Shown here: one piece after another, positions 1-12,204 of the stretch
Layout of the letters: each line of letters opens with the position of its first letter
Numbering within the stretch: the stretch's first letter is position 1
Source: Chondrosia reniformis
Lineage: Eukaryota; Porifera; Demospongiae; Chondrillida; Chondrillidae
DNA: 64,000 nucleotides
Reading direction: 5' to 3'
Assembly (NCBI GenBank): GCA_947172415.1
Contig: OX359192.1
Span: 3,350,501 to 3,414,500, forward strand
Position numbers and translations under genes: made by a program
The notes under the pieces: model-generated
Databases searched by the model: none
The model's input: only the letters and a program-made list of their open reading frames with translations
Told to the model about the DNA's origin: nothing

Positions 1-2789
1 CAAGCAGAGTTTCAGATGTTTTGCTAGGTTTTCCTGGTTAACTAGTGATTGTATACCATGCTCCTCCCAAGCCGTCATTATTAATACACTCCTGCTATTT
101 TCAGGTTGATTTGTGTCAAGACGTGTGCTTTCTTTGTCATCTTCAGCTATTGTCTTTGTCTCAAATGTTTCTTTTTTCCAGGTTATGCGTTGAGTTAAAA
201 GAAACCTATGGAAAACCTGTTCCTCAATGTACTTGTTATTTGTTGGAATTGATCCTAATAGTCCATTCATTCTTTCAAAGCTAAATAACCATATTGAGTA
301 TGTAGGGCCAAACGTTAACATGCACTCCTTAAGATGAAGCATTAGGTATAGATTAGGAACGAGCCTTTCCTCTTTATAAAGCTTCAAATACCATTCAAGA
401 GACCTAAGAAGTAAAACATGAGCTTGTGCTACTTCTTCTTCTGAGATGGTTTTAGTACATAACATGCAGCAAGCCAATACAAAATATGCCCAGCAGTTAT
501 AATCGTTTTCGGGAAGTTCTAATTTCATAACTGGTAAAGAAAAATGGTAGTCCAACTTCTCCATTGATCTGCTGTAAACCCCATAAATTGTGATCCTATT
601 TTTCTAGGAATTCTTCCCACAAACTGAGGTAATGTGAAGGCATTTACTTCCTCCTGCATTTCCTTAAAGGTAGTGTCCTTCAAGTAACCAATTTCTTTCC
701 ATGTTTTCATCATAAGCTTTGAAATACCAAGCAGCAGATTGTGCATAGGATCAATTGTATGAAGTCCAACACAGTCAAAGTAAGGTAGTTCGTTCATTAC
801 AGAATACTTAATGCCGTACTTCTTCTCTATTTCCTTTTCCTCCTGTTTTGTTTTGCATTGTTGGTGTAAATACGCAATCTCTTTATGTTGACTATAATCT
901 CTGACCGGCCAGGTGCTAGAATCAATATTTTTTGACAATATTCATTAGAGAACATGGCATCACTTTCATCTTCATTTGATTCATCAGAACTGCCTTCATT
1001 TTCAAAGTCATTTCCTTTAGTCATATGTTCCTGGCTACGAGCATTTCTCATTGAAATAAGGCACTTAGAACAACCCTTGATGGAATTGTGAGAGGTGAAT
1101 CCTAAAACTTTTCTTGTTGCTGGTGTATCACAAGCGACCAAAACAACTGCTGCACAAATTCTTACTTGGGTGAAAACACCAGTGCAAGATAGATATACTC
1201 CTTGCCATAGTTGCTTAAGCTCTTCTACAAGTATTTTTAAGTAGCTATTCATTACTCCTTTAGGCTCATTTGGTCCAGGTATAAAAGAATATGCAATAAC
1301 ATTTTCCGGTTTGAAGCGGAGATGTCTAGGCAAATTGAGGATTGCAAAGTAGATTACTCCAATACTGTATGGACTTCGTTTGTAAGGTTGGAACCAATCT
1401 ACATTCATCATAAGGGCTAAATTATTTGGATCTTTGAGAAAAGACCTTCCATCCACTGTATTAAATTTTTTCCATATTGTACCATCATATATATCAACAA
1501 GAAGTCTAGGATGTTTGTTTCTGTTTTTCCACGAATTACATAATTTCAAAAACCCTGGTCTCTTAATCATGTTTTCAAGAGTATCTGTAGTAAGTAGCTG
1601 ATATATGTAAAAGCACTTCGGTTGATAGAACAGCTTTTCACCTTTTTGTACTTCATTCAAGAGGGGTTGATCACAGGTTTTTCTTAGTTTTGCTGCCGGT
1701 GGTTTGGATATTTAACAAAAGTACAATTCAATCCTCTAATTGGCCTTGTACCACTATAGTCATATAGTTGGTGATATTATGGGCATGAGATTTTTCTCTT
1801 GATCTCAGTATTTAAGTCCAGATTTTTTATTAAGGTTGAAGAATTTCTAGGAATAAGTTGTGATAATATTTTTATCTCTTCATGCATTATTTTTGAGGAT
1901 GCTATCGATTCCATGAGACCCTTTAGAAAGTTGACAAGTGCATTGGTGGCATTTTCAGAAATCTTGTGGTGTACATGGAACATCATAATGAAGATAACTA
2001 TTTCTTGAAAAATATTGGTTGCCTTTTCCTGAACGTTTTTTGTTGGTGTGGTAGACTGGGAATGGGTTTCCTACAAGAGAGTGGATTTTGTAGTTTCAAT
2101 ACAACTTGCAATTGGGCTGTGTATATATTACTCTATCAAGACCATTCTTTCAATAGTCTTTTAACCTAGTGAGCAAATGTACATACATATTTTTGTCTCT
2201 CTGCGTAAAAGGTTGGTTGGTCATTGATTGTATATATATATATGATCTCAGGGGATGATAGTGAGAAGTTCTCTACCTTGTCTCTATCACTTTTGCCATA
2301 ATCATCAATATTACTCTCAATTGGTGGAAGTATTTCTGCCAGTGATTCCATCTGCTCATTAAGTGTCCTCTCTGACATACAATCTGCCACTGCGACTTCT
2401 TCATTTATTTCCTATATAATTATGTAGAATCAGTTGATATATCAAAATTGATAGAAATGACTGTGTTACTAGTAATAACATACATCCTCCTCCTCTTCAC
2501 TAAAAATGGTATTCAGTTCACCTTCAGTTGAATATTCCAAGGAAACACAATCAAACGGCATATCTATATCTGATTCTTCTGCACTATTACAACTGTCTTC
2601 CTGGATCCTATGCACAACTTGAGAGGAACTTGCATGTGGTTCCGCTTGGTTTTGTCCTCTATTCTTTAGTTTAGATAGGTTTTTGTGTCTCTTGATGGTA
2701 CTTTTAGATACCAGTCGATTGCAGCAGGGACAGAGGCTAGGCTTTGGCCTCTTACTCTTGGGTAAGTCATGATCAGCTATGCAGCTCAT
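1..2789 (-). pseudogene. Tnp2-type (CACTA/Plavaka-like) DNA transposase, broken, C-terminus beyond left edge
   Basis: This is a DNA transposase of the Tnp2 family, which cuts and pastes its own transposon. Exon 1 (2,789 to about 2,487) has a CPCC...KRH zinc-finger-like start and ends at donor GTATGT. Exon 2 starts near 2,411 after TATATAG. Exon 3 starts near 2,074 after CTTGTAG and carries the VNFLKGL helix. Next come QLYDY, VDWFQPY (about 1,410), ACDTPATRKVLGF (about 1,110), IDPMHNLLLG (about 740) and WLFSFERMNG (about 270), all usual for the family. Reading stays open to base 1. Breaks: a TAA at about 1,776-1,774, a frameshift near 1,705, and frameshifts in an A6 run near 940 and a T5 run near 550. 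The last two could be sequence errors. Family assignment is firm; exon limits are inferred. Confidence 0.85.
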
Positions 2790-3174
2790 TTCAATTTCCT
2801 ACTTAGAGAGCAGTTAAACTAGTGCTTTATATAGGGAACAAGTTGGTTTAGTAACTTTTAGAGTCACATACGTACATTCTGCTACATTTTAATTGCAAGT
2901 AATGTTACTAAAAAAAGTAAAGATTATATATGCATTACTCATTGTTTACACAGCCTTATGTATATTCAATTAGGACTGTTCTTAGGTTAGTAATAGTCAC
3001 TTCCACTATAGGTTAGCATGATTCATTGCAACCATCTGCTGCTTCAGTGTTTTGTAATATCTATTTTTAGTATTAGATGGGTATATATGCAAAGATAGGC
3101 TTAACATTTTAGACTTCTAAAATCGCTATTTTCATTCGTGTGTTCAGCTACTTTTAACTGTAAGATGTCCGCAG
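2790..3174. promoter_or_regulatory. Divergent intergenic region between the two transposon genes
   Basis: About 385 bp, AT-rich, lie between the first transposase exon (minus strand) and the first recognisable exon of the partner gene (plus strand). The head-to-head layout suggests a shared bidirectional promoter. I see no convincing TATA box or other motif. An undetected 5' exon of the partner gene may lie here. Confidence 0.35.
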
Positions 3175-4200
3175 GTTCCTTTTATGGTTCTGTGCCAGTA
3201 CAGGTTCCTCCACAGCTCAAACAGAGATAGAGTCTCTCAACAGAAGATTGGATGAGTTTGAAGCCAAGTTTGTACTCTTAGAGAAAAAAGTTGATAACTT
3301 TGAAGAGCAGTTGGCCAAAGTTAGAGAATGTTCTGTTCCTAACTCCCAAATAAACAAGACAGCTGCAGTACGCTTGCCAAGGAAGATAACTGTAAGATTG
3401 TTTTAAAAGTGTCTTTATATTACCATTATGTTTGAATTCTGTCCAAAGTCTGCTTGGAATTTTATTTCTCTTTAGAATCTTGTGAAGTCAACTTATGAAA
3501 ACTTCAATTGTGAAGATCAATTTAACGTGTCTGAGCCGTGAGTTTTACGATGAAACTTTAATTTTTCATTTGCTTTGTTCTGCTAATAGCTACGTATAGG
3601 TTTTGTATGGCTTTCCAAGCCCTACATGTGATAATTTGAGCAGGTGTCTGGTTTGTCATGTCATATATTTCTTTTTCTTTGCAGTTCTGTTAGCAGCCAA
3701 AATATGAAGGCAAAAAAGAAATTAAACACAGCTGTTGTTCAGGCAGATGATTCCATATCACCTTCCAAGGTTAAAAGTAAGTTTCAAAATCTCATGATTT
3801 TGAGCCATGCAGTTGTGCATGTAAAATGATATTACTTTGTAAAGTGTGCTTTTATAGGGGCAGTTGTCAGGTTGTATGAATCCTCAAGAAGAAAAGATCT
3901 TCTTTCAGAGGAAGATAAGAGCTCTACTATGAGCAGGAAGAGGAAAACATCTCAAAAACACAGGGTTAGTAAATGTTTTGCTGAAACCAGATTGATATTT
4001 TTGCATCTTAACATTTGGTGTTCAAATTATACTTCTTCATTTTGTTTTGTACGCAGCTTTGGGTACAAAGGACTGCTGTGATCAGCCATGAAAATATTAA
4101 CAAGTGGGAGAAATTGAGTCCAGCCTTTATGACTGACGAGTCATCAGATGATGGTGTTACGGATGACATTGTCAGGATACAAGGTACGAGGATGCCCTGA
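3175..4200 (+). CDS. Five-exon partner gene of the Tnp2 transposon, coiled-coil protein of unknown function
   Basis: Five exons join without breaking frame: 3,175-3,391 (donor GTAAGA), about 3,476-3,539 (GTGAGT), about 3,685-3,777 (GTAAGT), about 3,859-3,964 (GTTAGT) and about 4,057-4,200. Acceptors end in AG after pyrimidine-rich DNA, and the phases match (0, 2, 1, 0). The first exon codes for a charged coiled coil (IESLNRRLDEFEAKFVLLEK). Later exons are basic, then the protein ends in an acidic FMTDESSDDG segment. Similar acidic C-termini occur in second genes beside animal Tnp2 transposases, so I infer it belongs to this transposon. The upstream start is not found: a TAA closes the frame at 3,161 and the region before 3,175 looks like an acceptor. 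The TGA at 4,198 replaces a TGG seen in two of the downstream repeat copies, so the protein may be prematurely ended. Confidence 0.65.
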
Positions 4201-4830
4201 TTCAATACCAGTTTGGGTCCTGAAAAAAGAAAACAAGGATACATCTTATATATGTATAATATATCTTATATGTAATATATATTGTATATTTCTTATATGC
4301 ATAGTATATATCTTATATATTGCATATATATGTAGAGTCAAAGTGAGTGGTATATAAATAGGACTTCATTTACAACATATATTGGGTGACCCACGTGACC
4401 GATGGTGTTACGGATGACATTGTCTGGATAAAAGGTACGAGGATGCCCTGGTTCAATACCAGGTTGGGCCCTGAAAAAAGAAAAAAAAGCATAAATCTTA
4501 AATATGTATTATATATCTTATATGTAATATATATTGAATATATATCTGATATGCATAATATATATCTTATATATTGCATATATATGTAGAGTCAAAAGTG
4601 AGTGGTATATAAATAGCACTTCATTTACAACATATATAGTGGAACCCACGTGACCGATGGTGTTACGGATGACATCGTCTGGATTCAAGTTACGAGGATG
4701 CCCTGGTTCAATAGCAGGTTGGGTCCTGAAAAAAGAAAAAAAGCATGCACCTTATATATGTATTATATATCTTATATATTGTATATATCTTATATGCATA
4801 TTATATATCTTATGTGATTTAATTTGATAT
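4150..4830 (+). repeat. ~250-bp tandem repeat that includes the partner gene's last coding segment
   Basis: The string GATGGTGTTACGGATGAC starts at 4,150, 4,401 and 4,656, giving a period of about 250 bp. Each unit has a conserved half (coding-like, ending GAGGATGCCCTG[G/A]TTCAAT) and a half of TA-rich simple sequence (TATATCTTATATG variants). The third unit is interrupted at about 4,830 by the LINE that follows. The first unit is also the 3' end of the partner gene's last exon. Confidence 0.85.
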
Positions 4831-4839
4831 ATAAAAGAG

Positions 4840-7740
4840 AAATAAGATTGCGGATGACAGTGAGGGTGAGGCCGCGCTGATTGAGGATGAAGCTCCAGAA
4901 GAGTCTGCCTCTTTCCGCTCCCAATGTACAGTTTGTCACCGATCAATGCCCGTTACTAGATTGGGACTTATCCGCGTTCATGGCCAAGTGTTAATTCAAC
5001 ACCTGTCATCGCGGTAACATCCCTGAAATCGCGGACACCGCGCAGGCCTTCAAGCTACGCAGGTTCTCATTAAAGATCCTGAAGAGGGTCCCTCGGGCCT
5101 CTCGTGATCTGTCGGCGAGAAAATTGGCCGCCATCCTCGATCGCATCTCATCAGATGGCTCGGAGTCTTCCTGGGATTGCCTGTTCGGTTTCCCTGCCCG
5201 CTGCCTACGAGTGCCAGATAGAGGCGGCCATCGCACAAGCTTGGCTTCACACACCATCCAGCTTATCAAAGAGGAAGCGGACCCTACCTTCGTCCAGTCT
5301 GCCCCTAACAGACGAACAGGTAAATTCACTCGCGATCCAGTAGACACTTTAGCAGGGAGAGTTTCTGCTAAACTAGAGGAAGGAGATTTTAAAGGGGCAG
5401 TTCGTCTTGCCTCTACTGAAGACAGTATTGCAGTCGCTAGCAGTGAAACGCTTGCCACCCTTTGGGAAAAGTATCCTCTGCCCCACCCGGATTCTGCTAT
5501 TCCACTAGTGTCCACCGAGGATCAACAAATGCCAGTCCAGGTATCAGAGGACGAGGTAGCAAGAGCCATCTGCTCTTTCCCTTGTGGTTCCGCTGGTGGC
5601 CCAGATGCCCTGCGTCCGCAACACCTGAAGGACATGATAAGTAAGTCAGCCCTGGGGGGTGGGCAGATGTTGCTTCGATCTGTCACCTTTTTTGTGAATT
5701 GTGTGCTGAGAGGTGAAACGGCTGTCCCGGCTCGGGCCTCTTTCTTTGGAGCCACCCTGATTGCTTTGAACAAAAAGGTGGAGGTTTGAGACCAATCGCC
5801 GTTGGGTGCACATTGCGTCGCCTTGTGGCAAAGTACGCAGGTGCCTGCGTGAAGGAAGCCATGGGAGCACTCCTGGCACCTCACCAATTGGGATTTGGTG
5901 TACCCTTGGGAGCGGAGGCCGCTGTTCATGCCAGCCGCATCTTCCTCTACAACCTGCAGCCTGGGCACCTCATCTTGAAGCTTGACTTCAGGAATGCTTT
6001 TAACTGCCTTCGTCGAGATAAGATGATTGCTGCTGTGAAGCAGCTGGCACCTGAGTTGCTCCCTTTGGTCACCTGTCCCTACAGTGCTCCTTCCTTCCTT
6101 TTCTTTGGGGAAGACATTATACCATCCTCAGAAGGTGTGCAACAGGGTGACCATCCATGACTTGGTGCAACAGTTGCAAAGCGAGTTCAATGTTTTCTTC
6201 TTAGATGATGGCACACTTGGTGGCAGCTTGGAGGTGGTCCTTGAGGATTTCAGCACTGTGGAACGAATGGCGGGGGAGCTAGGTCTCCAACTCAATCGAG
6301 ACAAGTCAGAAGTCATTTGTGATGACAGCACCACAAGGTCAGCCATGCTTCGTGCTGTCCCAGGTCTCAGTGTGACAGAGCGAGACCATGCCACTTTGCT
6401 TGGGTCTCCGATTGGCACTGCCAGTGGCATTCAAGACACCATCCTAAAGAGAACAAAGTCACTTCAGACCCTGGGGAGCAGGTTACAGCTTTTACGTGCC
6501 CACAATGCCTTCTGTCTTCTACGTAATGCCCTGGCCATCCCCAAGGTGCTATACATCCTGCGCACCTCACCATGCTTCCTCGTCCCGGCCCTGCATGATT
6601 TTGACTCCCTCCTTAGATCTTTGCTGGGCACCATCCTAAATGTCAACCTCTCTGACTCTGCATGGACCCAAGCATCTCTCCCAGTCCGAGTTGGTGGACT
6701 GGGAGTTTGTAGCACAACCCAGCTTGCACCTTCTGCTTATTTAGCATCGGCTGCGGGTTGTGCACAGCTTGTCCAGCAGATCTTGCCCCAAAGACTGCTG
6801 AACTCCCCATTCCCAGCAGCCACAGAGGCATTGGTGGTCTGGTATCAGGGCCACAAAGAACCAGCTCCATGTACCCCTGACTCTTCTCATCAGAAGGCTT
6901 GGGATGGCCCTGTGGTGACAGCAGCAGCAGAAGCCCTTGTGAGGGAATCTCCTGATGAGTTAGCTCAAGCTCGTCTGCTGGCATCTCAGAGGAAGGAGTC
7001 GGGTGAATGGCTACATGCACCTCCAATGTCGGCTATTGGTCTCCGAATGGACGATGAGGTGCTTCGAGTAGCAGTGGGGCTCCGCCTAGGGGTTGCCCTT
7101 TGCAGACCCCACAAATGTCATCAGTGTGGTGCTGAAGTGGACCATTTGGGTTTGCACGGCCTTAACTGCAGGAGGAGTTAGGGCCGGCACCCAAGACATG
7201 CAGCAGTGAATGACCTTCTCAAACGGTCACTGGCCTCAGCAAAGATCCCCTCTCTCCTGGAGCCCACGGGCATTGCACGCTCTGATGGAAGAAGGCCGGA
7301 TGGGATCTCCGTGATGCCCTGGAGGAACGGACGGACACTGGTATGGGATGCCACTTGTCCTGATACATTCGCCCCTTCCCACGTAGCCCTCGCTGCAGGG
7401 CTGGTGGCCAGCCAAGCAGAGAAGGCAAAAACCCAGAAGTACGCCTTTCTTCGTTCCAGCCACCATTTCGTATCATTTGCAATCAAAGCATCCGGGGTTT
7501 TTGGGCAAGAGGCCATTACTTTCATCAAGGAGCTGGGTCACAGGATCAGGGCTGAGACAGGGGAGCCACGCTCCTTGCAGTGCCTGATGCAAAGTATTGC
7601 GGTGGCTGTCCAGCGGGGCAATGCGCCCGCAGTGAGGGGCACCTCTCCCCCAACAGCCAATGTTTTTATTTGACTATTTGACTATTTAGAATGATTATGC
7701 ACATATCATACTAAATGATATATTTAATTTTTTATTACAA
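4840..7740 (+). mobile_element. RLE-type non-LTR retrotransposon inserted in the 250-bp repeat
   Basis: GC-richer sequence that interrupts the TA-rich half of the third 250-bp unit; the repeat resumes near 7,770. It contains one long broken RT/endonuclease reading frame. The 3' flank has GACTATTT twice (about 7,673-7,690) and no poly(A). Its ends are set only by where the repeat stops and resumes, so they are approximate. Confidence 0.7.
4850..7673 (+). pseudogene. Reverse transcriptase with C-terminal restriction-like endonuclease, decayed
   Basis: Product: a LINE polyprotein that nicks the target and primes reverse transcription there. An N-terminal CTVCHRSM zinc-finger-like piece (about 4,930) is out of frame with the rest. 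A pre-RT region starts near 5,025. RT landmarks: GGPDALRPQHL (about 5,600), LRPIAVGCTLRRLVAKY (about 5,790), LDFRNAFN (about 5,985), GVQQGD (about 6,136) and FFLDDGT (about 6,200). The C-terminus has a CHQC...H...C knuckle (about 7,120) and the RPDG...WDATCPD endonuclease core (about 7,300). Damage: a 1-nt loss after the A5 run near 5,775; a deletion near 6,150 that removes the segment normally between the QGD motif and the IHDLV helix; and a TAG at 7,179. Clade within the R2/NeSL-like group is not resolved. Confidence 0.85.
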
Positions 7741-7769
7741 AATGTATTATATCTGACATTTACTATCCT

Positions 7770-7966
7770 TATATATTGCATATATACGTAGAGTCAAAAG
7801 TGAGTGGTATATAAATAGGACTTCATTTACAACATATATTGTGGAACCCACGTGACCGATGGTGTTACGGATGACATCGTCTGGAAACAAGGTACGAGGA
7901 TGCCCTGATTCAATACCAGGTTGGGTCCAGAAAAAAGAAAAAATAGCATACATTTTATATATATAC
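7770..7966 (+). repeat. Fourth, displaced copy of the ~250-bp repeat
   Basis: It repeats the TATATAAATAG(G/C)ACTTCATTT segment and GATGGTGTTACGGATGAC (7,858) of the array at 4,150-4,830. It marks the right edge of the LINE insertion. Its last bases adjoin the truncated Helitron reading frame. Confidence 0.8.
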
Positions 7967-10900
7967 ATTTGACTAGATTTGATTTTGTGACCATGTCATC
8001 ATGCAACCAATGTGGATTCTTGATAACATCCATACACTCTTCCATATGAATCTTTGCAAGGAAGTTATCTGCTGTTTGGATGTCTACTTCATCAACATCA
8101 TTGACTCTTTTTAGAGATGTATCTGTGAAGGCTTCAACAAATATGGACATTAAATCCTTATGACAGTTCTCTAATTTGGTCAGGACAGCAGTCCATTTGC
8201 TGTCTGTTGACACAAGTTGCATGTTTGATTGTATTCTTGTCTTTAGAGAAGAAACCTCTTTGTCTCGTAATAATTTGTATTTCTAGAATTCATCAAAGTC
8301 CCCCTTATCAGAACCTTCCTCAAATGTTGAAGGGTAGGACTGTTGTTCAGCCATTTTCTTAGCAGCTGTTCTTCTTTCACTTGGAAGAATCTGTCTCCAC
8401 CACTTGTAGTAGTCAGGGTGGGTGATTGCTTTCAGTTTATTTGGTCTTTGTAGGTATGTTTTACATTTAACCATATAGAAAATGTCTTCTGATTCAGGCG
8501 GAAGCCCTTCTAAGAATCTCTTATGTTTAAGACATCTTGTGGCTGGTCTCACCTCAGTGGGTAAGTAAATAGCTAAACGTGACATAGAGTGCTGTTGGTA
8601 GCTCATCAGCACTCTAAAGCCTCAACAGCCCCTATGACTCTGGTTTTGAGGTACCTTTCAGGTGCAGATGAGCCCTCTGGTAACTCAATATTTGTGGTAG
8701 GTTCAGCCTTAGAGATGTACTTGGCCAAGTACATTTCAAAACGGTGTCTACTAACTCGCTGGACATTCAATCCTGCACCCCAGACCACAAGCATTTCAAG
8801 GTTGTAAGGCACAACCATTTTGTCCTCATCATGATGGCGTGCATATAAATAACGTGTGTAGTCTTCATCTAGCTCATCCATCTCCTGAGGTACATTATAA
8901 GGAAAGCCAAACTTACACTTATTAGTAGTCTGGCCAAAGGCCTTTTGGAAGCATTTAGAGGTGCATGTACCATGCTTTTGTAGCTCTTTAACCAACTTCC
9001 TTATATATTTGGCTGTGGGATTTTTTGTATCTTTGGCACGTGGCATTTCAGCTACAACTGCATTATCTGGGATAGTTCCAGGCTCTATCCAAAGCAGCAT
9101 ATGCCAATGCCCTGCTCCTCTTTTCTGGTATTCCTTCTTCCAGACATAGTCCACAACCTTTCCTAGTGGGGCTTCTTTACCCTTTTTGAGGTAATTATTC
9201 ATAAACAACTGAAACCTCTCTTCTGCTGCCATGACAGACACATCAGGGTAGCTACCCACTGGTTGGGAGTTTGTGGCAGCGTCTAACTGGATGTCCTCTG
9301 GCTTCTCAGCCGCTCCCCATCCTGACTTAACAGTTGCTTGGATGTGTGGCAAAACATCATTTACGGTCAGAGTAACAAAGAAGTCGGGGAGACCTCTTGT
9401 TTGGGTCATGGCAATGAGACCCAGCCCAAACACCTTCCAATATTGGGGTTATCCAGGAATGCAATTTGGCATCTCTTTGCCATATGAAGAGTAGGGGTCA
9501 TCACTTTGTTCAACTGTGAGTACTTTTTGGGCTGTCAATTTCTCTGTTTGTTGAGCAATATTGACAGTTTTGGCAGCATAAGCTTTTAATCTGAGCTTTG
9601 TCATCAAATCAAATTTGAAGAAGGGATAATGGCGATCTCAGGCAAAGCACCCTCTCACATCATACAGCCTCATTTTTGTATGGTCTGCAAACTCCATAGG
9701 ACAACCGAAATACCACCCACCAAAGCCACATGAGTGAAGATGAGGAAACAGCTTTGGTTCTAGGTATATCTCTCCATAATGCAGCTTTGTCATATCTTTG
9801 AGCTTATTAATAGCCTGCTCCATCCTCTCACTTTGACCTTCTCGAGGATGCTGTATTCCAGCTGCTTGCTGTACACTGTGGATGGCTGGAAACTGATCGA
9901 AATACTGAGAACTGGAGGGGAAAATCATCCCCAATGCTTTTTGAATTGATGGCCTTTCCTGATATCTGTACAGTGTCTCAAAGTTGGAGTAAAACTCACT
10001 GTACAGGTGGTTGTGCCCCTTCAACCACTTCAAGGCCTGATGTATTCTTACATCACTCTCTGGCTTCTTGCTCTGCTCCCTAATATCTTCCTCTTTGGCA
10101 GCTAAAAAGCCAAAAAGCCCATAATAGTGTCTGTCCTGCCTGTGACCTGTGTACACTTGGCCTAGGACATGTCTATACTGTCTGGGTGTAGCATCACGTT
10201 ATGTGGTTGAGTACAGCCCAGAAAGACTGACTTGCCTCTTCTCGTAGTCATTAGCTAGATTAGCAATGGCTCCTGGCAACTCCATATTCCAATTTTTTCA
10301 CTTACCTTGGACCTATTGGAAGTTGGAGGCAAGTGGACATCCCCACCATGTTGGCCTGTGGGAATGGCCTTTCCTTTTTTGCACACTGGGCAGCTGTACC
10401 ATTTACCATTGGTATGGATAAATGTTAGCTTGTGCTCATAAGGCAGAGCTTTCAGGTATGCATCTCCAGGTGCCTTTTCTATGGTAACATCCTTTGGAGG
10501 GGGAATAAGGCATGTCCGACTGTTGTCTACATTGGAATAGAGTATTTTCCCACATTTCCAGCAAACAGCCTTGCCTAGGGGCAAACTGTCGAATTTCTTT
10601 TGTTTTACTTTAAGATTTTTAATCCCTTTAAGTTTTTCTTCTGATACATTGAGGACGTTGCTATCAGTGCACCATTGTTCCTCAACTTCTTGATTTGTGC
10701 ACATTTCTTTGCCCTCTCTTGTGCATGTCTGCTGACATTGTGCTGTAGTGTTGCTCCTTCTTGGCTGCTGGTCTACAGCACCTAGACATCTTCCACCTGC
10801 TACACCAATGTCATACCCAGCTTTGGCAGAGGTACCTGTGGGTCTGCCACCGGACTTACTTACATCATACCCAGCTTTGGCAGTGGTACCTGTGGGTCTG

Positions 10901-11679
10901 CCACCGGCCTTACTTACATCATACCCAGCTTCGGTAGTGGTACCTGTGGGTCTGCCACCGGACTTACTGACATCATAGCCAGCTTCGGTAGTGGTACCTG
11001 TGGGTCTGCCACCGGCCTTACTTACATCATACCCAGCTTCGGCAGTGGTACCTGTGGGTCTGCCACCGGACTTACTGACATCATAGCCAGCTTTGGCAGT
11101 GGTACCTGTGGGTCTGCCACCGGCCTTACTTACATCATAGCCAGCTTCGGCAGTGGTACCTGTGGGTCTGCCACCGGACTTACTGACATCATAGCCAGCT
11201 TTGGCAGTGGTACCTGTGGGTCTGCCACCGGCCTTACTTACATCATAGCCAGCTTCGGCAGTGGTACCTGTGGGTCTGCCACCGGACTTACTGACATCAT
11301 AGCCAGCTTCGGTAGTGGTACCTGTGGGTCTGCCACTGGCCTTACTTACATCATACCCAGCTTCGGCAGTGGTACCTGTGGGTCTGCCACCGGCCTTACT
11401 TACATCATACCCAGCTTTGGCAGTGGTACCTGTGGGTCTGCCACCGGACTTACTGACATCATAGCCAGCTTCGGTAGTGGTACCTGTGGGTCTGCCATTC
11501 GAAACACTGTACCCAGCTGAAGCAGTTGTACCCAAAGGTCTACCCTTTGTCACTGTTTTACTCAATGCTGTGTTTTTTAGCGATTTAGATTTAAGAGAGA
11601 CACCACAGTGTTTGCACTGTTTTTGCTTAACATGCACACTTTTATTACAATTATAGCAAGTTCTAAAGAGGTTTCGCAT
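7966..11679 (-). pseudogene. Helitron Rep protein, 5' part and HUH/Y2 Rep domain; helicase missing
   Basis: Rolling-circle transposon initiator. It starts at 11,679 with two CxxC zinc-ribbon pairs (CYNC, CKHC), then an array of GRPTGTT repeats, further CxxC pairs (CWKC, CPVC), a conserved N-terminal block (ANLANDYEKRQVS, then FGFLAAKEED and LHSCGFGGW), and the Rep domain with HWH metal motif in GAGHWHMLLW (about 9,095) and the two-tyrosine motif YLAKYISK (about 8,722). No PIF1-like helicase is visible; the frame reaches the 250-bp repeat at 7,966. The last 100 codons (about 8,280-7,970) continue the same frame after one TAG and are not recognised. Damage: frameshift in an A6 run near 10,293, TAA at about 10,200, TGA at 9,640, TAA at about 9,452, 1-nt loss near 8,610, TAG at about 8,285. 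Confidence 0.85.
10780..11535 (-). repeat. 54-bp tandem repeat coding for GRPTGTT units inside the Helitron ORF
   Basis: About 14 copies of an 18-residue unit (core GRPTGTTAEAGYDVSK), plus a degenerate last GRCLG. The copies vary mainly at two places: TAE/TAK/TTE and KSG/KAG. The KSG and KAG forms largely alternate, which points to duplication in 108-bp pairs. GRP-centred repeats resemble AT-hook cores, so DNA binding is a reasonable guess. Such arrays occur in other animal Helitron proteins. Confidence 0.9.
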
Positions 11680-12204
11680 GTTTAAGACATTTATGTACTT
11701 CTCACCAATTTCCTGATTGTTTCAACTGATATCTTGAAGTTGATATTATTAATTCTGCAGATACAGATTGGGAAATGTAAGCTACAGTTTTTAAGTAGAG
11801 TAAGTTTTTCCTCAAGTAATCAATAAGTTTACTTGATTCTAAGCTAAACTTCTTTCTCACCAAGGACAAGGCAGAACAATATAACAATAGATCAATTGAT
11901 CTGCAAATGGAGTAAAAGTGTCCTATTGACTAATCTTGAATGTGCTATCTAAGTAATGTATGTACAGCTGAACCCATTTCAGATTGTAATGATTTTAATC
12001 TACGAGCTATGTACGCGTTTGATACAGGTAGGGTACGAATGGAAAATATTCAGTTTTTACTGACTGGTACCGTATTTCCTTAAAAATTTAACCTCTTCAT
12101 AATTGTACAGGTCTTTAGCTAGTAAGTATATTCCTAATTGAACTTCATTAGAAAGTTAATTGGCTTCTGGCCAATAGAAAAATACAGTTTTTTTAAGTAT
12201 AGTA
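11680..12204. other. AT-rich flank of the Helitron, no gene seen
   Basis: Upstream of the Helitron start codon. There is no convincing coding frame; short open frames lack domains. It holds the sequence that is repeated in degraded form further right (see next entry) and some unassigned AT-rich DNA. Confidence 0.5.

Noticed and set aside
7827-7966. Coding continuation of the Helitron into the 250-bp repeat
   Set aside because: The open frame there is the antisense of the repeat and simply joins the truncated Helitron frame.
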